From NCBI GenBank assembly GCA_963788205.1, contig CAWBGG010000005.1, forward strand, positions 124,001 through 188,000: a stretch of DNA of 64,000 nucleotides, in the 5' to 3' direction. Positions 60,555-64,000 of the stretch are shown piece after piece. The notes beneath the pieces are model-generated. The model worked only from the letters and a program-made list of their open reading frames with translations. It had not been told where the DNA came from and made no database searches. The DNA comes from CAVVMA01 sp963788205. Lineage in GTDB: Bacteria; Desulfobacterota; Binatia; Binatales; Binataceae. Numbering within the stretch: the stretch's first letter is position 1; every line of letters begins with the position of its first letter. The translations under genes were made by a program, and so were the position numbers.

Positions 60555-61468
60555 AAAGACGCCGATTCGAGCGCACGGCGGGCGAGCGGCCGCGAGTGCG
60601 GCTGATCTCCGGCCGCTTCAAGGAGCAGCGCAAGAAGGTTGCTGCACCGCTTCGACGCGGCGTGTTCCTGGTGCCCGTGACGATTACCTCGCTCGGCCTG
60701 ATGGCCGGGTTCTACTCGCTGGTCTCCGCGATCAACGCTCATTTCGAGCTGGCCGCGGTGATGATCATGGTCGCTTTCATTTGCGATGGACTGGACGGGC
60801 GCGTCGCCCGGATGTCGCGCACCTCAAGCCAGTTTGGCGTGGAATATGACAGCCTGTCGGATATCGTGGCCTTCGGCGTCGCACCGGCGGGGCTGATCTA
60901 TACGTTTGCGGTACGCCCGCTGGGGCTGTGGGGATGGATCGTCAGTGGCATCTTCGTGGTCTGCTCAGCGCTGCGCCTGGCGCGGTTCAATATCCAGACC
61001 GCCAGCGCCGACAAGCGCCGTTTCACGGGTCTGCCGGTTCCCGGCGCGGCCCTGATGATTGCCGCCCTGGTGCTCGCTTACAGCTACTGTGAGCTCGATT
61101 CGCCGCGCACCCTCGAAGCCACCGCCGCCTTGCTGACCATCGCACTGTCCGCGGCCATGATCTCGCGGATACCCTATCCCAGCTTCAAGTCGGTAAATCT
61201 GCGCCGCACCGCGCCGCTTGAAATATTGATCGGCGTCCTGATTGCGGCGGCGTTCTTCTTCGCGATGCCGCAGCTAACCGCGTTCGGCGCGGCGCTGGCC
61301 TACGTGCTTTCGGGCCCAATCCTGATGCTCAAGGGCGAGAAGATGACCAAGAAGGTCTCCGTGCTGCGCGCAGTCGCCGCCTCGAGCGCGCCAGGCAATA
61401 GCGGCGAGCCATCGGCGGATCACAAGAAGACCGCATCGCTGGCGAACCGTCAGGACGATCACGCCTAG
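60551..61468 (+). CDS. pssA: CDP-diacylglycerol-serine O-phosphatidyltransferase
   Basis: 305 residues. CDP-alcohol phosphatidyltransferase signature DGLDGRVARMSRTSSQFGVEYDSLSD (four Asp of D-x2-DG-x2-AR-x8-G-x3-D-x3-D, about residues 82-107), and about seven helices. Condenses serine with CDP-DAG to make phosphatidylserine, the substrate of psd just upstream. Confidence 0.95.
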   Translation: MKRRRFERTAGERPRVRLISGRFKEQRKKVAAPLRRGVFLVPVTITSLGLMAGFYSLVSAINAHFELAAVMIMVAFICDGLDGRVARMSRTSSQFGVEYDSLSDIVAFGVAPAGLIYTFAVRPLGLWGWIVSGIFVVCSALRLARFNIQTASADKRRFTGLPVPGAALMIAALVLAYSYCELDSPRTLEATAALLTIALSAAMISRIPYPSFKSVNLRRTAPLEILIGVLIAAAFFFAMPQLTAFGAALAYVLSGPILMLKGEKMTKKVSVLRAVAASSAPGNSGEPSADHKKTASLANRQDDHA

Positions 61469-61508
61469 CCAACTGGGTCGTTCCCGGCGCCCTTCGCCCG
61501 ACCTCAAC

Positions 61509-61538
61509 TTGACTCTCTCTCGCCTCGACGCATAGAAT
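61509..61538 (+). promoter_or_regulatory. Promoter of the leuA leader region
   Basis: TTGACT (61509-61514) and TAGAAT (61533-61538) are 18 bp apart. The predicted transcript start is at about 61544-61547, one to four bases before the leader-peptide ATG, so that message would be leaderless. Confidence 0.6.
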
Positions 61539-61547
61539 CTCTCCATC

Positions 61548-61634
61548 ATGTCGTTCTCAGCCCTGCTGCTTACGCTGCTGCTCGGACTGGCCCTTACTGG
61601 GGCCCGCACCGGGCGTGTCGCGCAGCGGGCCTGA
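61548..61634 (+). CDS. leuL: Leucine-rich leader peptide ahead of leuA
   Basis: 28 codons (start MSFSALLLTLLLGLAL, stop at 61632-61634), with eight Leu, seven of them between codons 6 and 14 in three runs. Position, size, Leu content and the downstream terminator are those of a transcription-attenuation leader peptide: stalling at Leu codons when leucyl-tRNA is scarce would let transcription continue. A hairpin GGCCCGC/GCGGGCC (61601-61631) covers its last third and is a pause or antiterminator candidate. Confidence 0.72.
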   Translation: MSFSALLLTLLLGLALTGARTGRVAQRA

Positions 61635-61657
61635 ACGGCTCAGTAAAACTCGCGACC

Positions 61658-61704
61658 AACGCCTCGGGTGGGCCAAACGAGCCGCCCGAGGCGTTTTCTT
61701 TTTC
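61658..61704 (+). terminator. Attenuator terminator of the leuA leader
   Basis: AACGCCTCGGG (61658-61668) pairs perfectly with CCCGAGGCGTT (61685-61695), then a TTTTCTTTTTC tract (61694-61704). Lies between the leader peptide and leuA, so it must be bypassed for leuA expression. Confidence 0.88.
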
Positions 61705-61761
61705 TGCGCGCGGCTGGTTGGCCCCTCTGAGTCGGATAGTTGCAGATGAGAGGTGAGAGAC

Positions 61762-63333
61762 ATGGCTGACGGGAACCAGGCCCAATCGGACTCCGGCGAT
61801 TTCGTACGGATTTTCGACACCACCCTGCGCGACGGCGAGCAATCGCCGGGCGCGACGATGAACGTCGAAGAGAAGGTCGCGATCGCGCGCCAACTGGAAC
61901 GGCTCAACGTCGATATCATAGAGGCGGGCTTCGCCGCGTCCTCTCCCGGCGACTTCGAGTCGGTGCAGCGCGTCTGCCAGGCGGTGAGCAAGCCGGTCGT
62001 GCTGAGCCTTTCGCGCACGCGCGAGCAGGACGTCGATCAGGCGCTCAAGTCGGTGGAAAACGCCGCCCGCCCCGGCATCCATATTTTCATCGCGACTTCC
62101 GATATCCATCTCAAGTACAAGCTCAACATGACCCGCGAGGACGTGCTCAACGCGGCGACCTGGGCCGTCACGCGCGCCGCCAAACGCCTCCATCATATCG
62201 AATTCTCGTGCGAGGACGCCTCGCGCAGCGATTGGGATTACATGGCGAAGATCTGCGCGGAAGTGATCCGGGCCGGCGCGAAGATCATCAACCTGCCCGA
62301 CACCACCGGCCATGCGATTCCCGAGGAATACGGCCGAATGTTCGCCTGGATGCGTGAGAACGTGCCGGGCGCGAACCAGGTGATCTGGAGCGCGCATTGC
62401 CACAACGATTTGGGGCTGGCGGTAGCCAATTCGCTGGCCGCGATTCGCAACGGCGCGCGGCAGATCGAATGCACCGTCAACGGAATCGGCGAGCGCGCCG
62501 GCAACACCTCGATGGAAGAAGTCGTGATGGCGTTGCGGACGCGGCGCGACCTGCTCGGCGTCGAAAGCCGCATCAACACGCGCCAGATCTATCCCGCCTC
62601 GCGCCTGCTCTCGCAGGTGATCGGGCAGCCGGTACCGCCCAACAAGCCGATCGTGGGCGACAACGCCTTTGCCCATGAGGCCGGAATCCATCAGGACGGC
62701 GTGCTCAAGTACAAGCTGACCTACGAAATCATGAAGCCCGAAGAGATCGGAATTCCCTCCAACAAGCTGGTGCTCGGCAAGCATTCGGGCCGTCACGCCT
62801 TCCTCAATCGGCTGACGGAGCTGGGCATCGACACCGCGGCGATCGATCTCGACAAGGCCTTCGCCGAGTTCAAGGCGCTGTGCGACAAAAAGAAAGTCGT
62901 CTACGACGACGACATCCTGGCCCTGGTCAGCGAGGAGTTCCGGCGCCTGGGCGATCAACTGGAGCTGGTCGACTTGCAGGTCAGCTCATCCGGCAAAGAG
63001 ACGCCCCATGCGCGCGTCACGATGCGCGTGAAGGGCGAGGAGCGTATCGAGGCGGCCAGCGGCGACGGGATGGTCGATGCCACCTACAAGGCGATTCTCA
63101 AGATCGCCGGCGTCAGCCCCGTGCTCGAGCGCTACTCGGTCAAGGCGATCACCGGCGGCACCGACGCGCTCGGCGAAGTGAGCTGCATGCTGCGCGAGGA
63201 CGGGATGAGCGTCGCAGGCCACGGCGCCCATAGCGATATCATCATGGCGAGCGCGCTGGCCCTGGTTAACGCGCTCAACCGCCTGCGCGCCCGCGGGCCA
63301 CATCCGCAGGTCCGCGCCTCGGATGGCCCGTAG
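61762..63333 (+). CDS. leuA: 2-Isopropylmalate synthase
   Basis: 523 residues from ATG 61762, with GAGAGGTGAGAG upstream. HMGL-like barrel: VRIFDTTLRDGEQSPGATM (signature 1), CHNDLGLAVANSLAAIRNGARQIECTVNGIGERAGN (signature 2, metal His), HQDGVLKYKLTYE, and the leucine-binding regulatory domain at the C-terminus (GGTDALGEVSCML). Condenses acetyl-CoA with 2-ketoisovalerate; feedback inhibited by leucine. Controlled by the attenuator upstream. Confidence 0.97.
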   Translation: MADGNQAQSDSGDFVRIFDTTLRDGEQSPGATMNVEEKVAIARQLERLNVDIIEAGFAASSPGDFESVQRVCQAVSKPVVLSLSRTREQDVDQALKSVENAARPGIHIFIATSDIHLKYKLNMTREDVLNAATWAVTRAAKRLHHIEFSCEDASRSDWDYMAKICAEVIRAGAKIINLPDTTGHAIPEEYGRMFAWMRENVPGANQVIWSAHCHNDLGLAVANSLAAIRNGARQIECTVNGIGERAGNTSMEEVVMALRTRRDLLGVESRINTRQIYPASRLLSQVIGQPVPPNKPIVGDNAFAHEAGIHQDGVLKYKLTYEIMKPEEIGIPSNKLVLGKHSGRHAFLNRLTELGIDTAAIDLDKAFAEFKALCDKKKVVYDDDILALVSEEFRRLGDQLELVDLQVSSSGKETPHARVTMRVKGEERIEAASGDGMVDATYKAILKIAGVSPVLERYSVKAITGGTDALGEVSCMLREDGMSVAGHGAHSDIIMASALALVNALNRLRARGPHPQVRASDGP

Positions 63334-63532
63334 GCATGGGTCTGCCCGTGGTCGGCTGAAGTCCGAGCCCTCCCGGTTAAATCCGCAAGACAATCGCTCG
63401 GGGGCTTGCCGAGGGTTGCACAGTTGGGCTAATTGCTAGAGCGCTTGGCGCGTGAACGGGAATTTCCTCAAAAGCCCCACGAAACTAATCGACTCGCCGC
63501 GGTTTTCACCACTTGCTGTAACGCGCTAACCA

Positions 63533-64000
63533 ATGGCCCATAAAATTCTGGCCCTCAAGGGCGACGGCATCGGACCCGAAGTCGTCGCCGAAGCGATGCA
63601 GGTCCTCAGGATCATGGCACGCCGCTCGGCGGTCGACCTCGAATTCCGGGAAGGCGCGATCGGCGGTCACGCGCTCGACGCGCACGGCACTCCGCTGCCC
63701 GACGACGTTCTCAAGCACGCGCAGGAGAGCGACGCGATCTTGCTCGGCGCGGTCGGCGGCCCCAAGTGGGACAATCCCAATGCCGAGAAGCGGCCCGAGC
63801 AGGCCCTGCTCGGATTGCGCAAGGCGCTGGGACTGTTCGCCAATCTCCGCCCGGTGAAAACGGTCAAGGAGTTGGCCGCGTCCTCGCCGCTCAAGGCGGA
63901 AATCGTCAACGGCGTTGATCTGGTGATACTGCGCGAGCTGACCGGCGGCATCTACTACGGCCAGCCCAGCGAGCGGCGCAAGACCGATAAAGGGCGCGAG
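63533..64000 (+). CDS. leuB: 3-Isopropylmalate dehydrogenase, N-terminal part (runs off the window)
   Basis: 156 codons visible to the right edge. ILALKGDGIGPEVVAEAMQVL, AILLGAVGGPKWDN, RPEQALLGLRKALGLFANLRPVK and ELTGGIYYGQPS are the LeuB signatures. Starts 200 bp after leuA; third enzyme of leucine synthesis. No hairpin with a T-run lies between leuA and leuB, so they are likely cotranscribed. Confidence 0.96.
   Translation, partial: MAHKILALKGDGIGPEVVAEAMQVLRIMARRSAVDLEFREGAIGGHALDAHGTPLPDDVLKHAQESDAILLGAVGGPKWDNPNAEKRPEQALLGLRKALGLFANLRPVKTVKELAASSPLKAEIVNGVDLVILRELTGGIYYGQPSERRKTDKGRE

Noticed and set aside
61469..61761. T-box or other tRNA-sensing leader before leuA
   Set aside because: The region has a leucine-rich leader peptide and terminator, the hallmark of ribosome-mediated attenuation; no T-box AGGGUGGNACCGCG motif was seen.
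1..64000. tRNA, rRNA, transposase or prophage genes
   Set aside because: None recognised by eye on either strand; the only mobile-element hint is the repeat patch at 41.6-41.9 kb.

Overview
ORGANISM. The window is GC-rich (roughly 60-65% by eye), gene-dense and clearly from a Gram-negative (diderm) bacterium: it carries an ADP-heptose epimerase for LPS core, OmpA-like and other lipoproteins, an RseP homologue and Ldt/M15 murein enzymes. The order ilvH-ilvC-psd-pssA-leuA-leuB recalls Desulfobacterota such as Geobacter. That order, together with paired acyl-CoA dehydrogenases, a DUF1329 protein, GMC oxidoreductase/cytochrome c and a B12 radical SAM enzyme, makes a soil Binatota-like (Desulfobacterota_B) organism my best guess. 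This is inference; no rRNA or tRNA gene was recognised here.

LAYOUT. 1-6.9 kb: murein endopeptidase/L,D-transpeptidase pair, universal stress protein, DUF1329 protein, two adjacent acyl-CoA dehydrogenases (one frameshifted) and a GST. 7-14.2 kb: the most unusual locus, a tightly coupled four-gene minus-strand operon: FecR-like exported protein, CHASE2-adenylate cyclase, a 1194-residue TPR-CHAT caspase-like protein with a lipoprotein-type signal (frameshifted in this sequence), and an OmpA lipoprotein. 14.6-17.3 kb: sulfate assimilation (sulfite reductase, APS reductase). 17.5-23.6 kb: B12 radical SAM protein, FAD oxidoreductase, PMT-type glycosyltransferase with a membrane-anchored partner, HNH nuclease. 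23.9-35 kb: RNase G, small exported protein, esterase, GH13 alpha-glucosidase, HldD, deoxyhypusine synthase homologue, dodecin, MBL hydrolase (frameshifted), lipoprotein, LON-domain protein, PuuD-like membrane protein. 35.3-41.5 kb: cytochrome c plus GMC oxidoreductase, nitronate monooxygenase, enoyl-CoA hydratase, EEP phosphodiesterase, nucleotidyltransferase. 41.5-42.6 kb: a gene-poor patch with hairpin repeats, a candidate small RNA and an antitoxin whose toxin is reduced to nine codons. 42.8-50.6 kb: sugar-nucleotide genes (cupin, gmd, epimerase), YjbQ, MetH and a DUF1499 protein. 50.7-57.6 kb: the classic rpsB-tsf-pyrH-frr-uppS-cdsA-rseP block (without dxr), then tsaB and a DUF465 protein. 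57.6-64 kb: branched-chain amino acid and phosphatidylethanolamine genes, with a leucine-rich leader peptide and intrinsic terminator ahead of leuA.

HOW IT FITS. The 50.7-64 kb half is housekeeping, in conserved order. The 7-14.2 kb operon combines an exported sensor-like protein, a cyclase with an extracytoplasmic CHASE2 domain, a TPR-CHAT protease predicted to be lipidated, and a peptidoglycan-binding lipoprotein; it reads as an envelope signalling/proteolysis module and is the best candidate for an undescribed system. Three conserved genes (acyl-CoA dehydrogenase, TPR-CHAT, MBL hydrolase) each carry one extra base. This looks more like assembly error than decay and should be settled before they are called pseudogenes.
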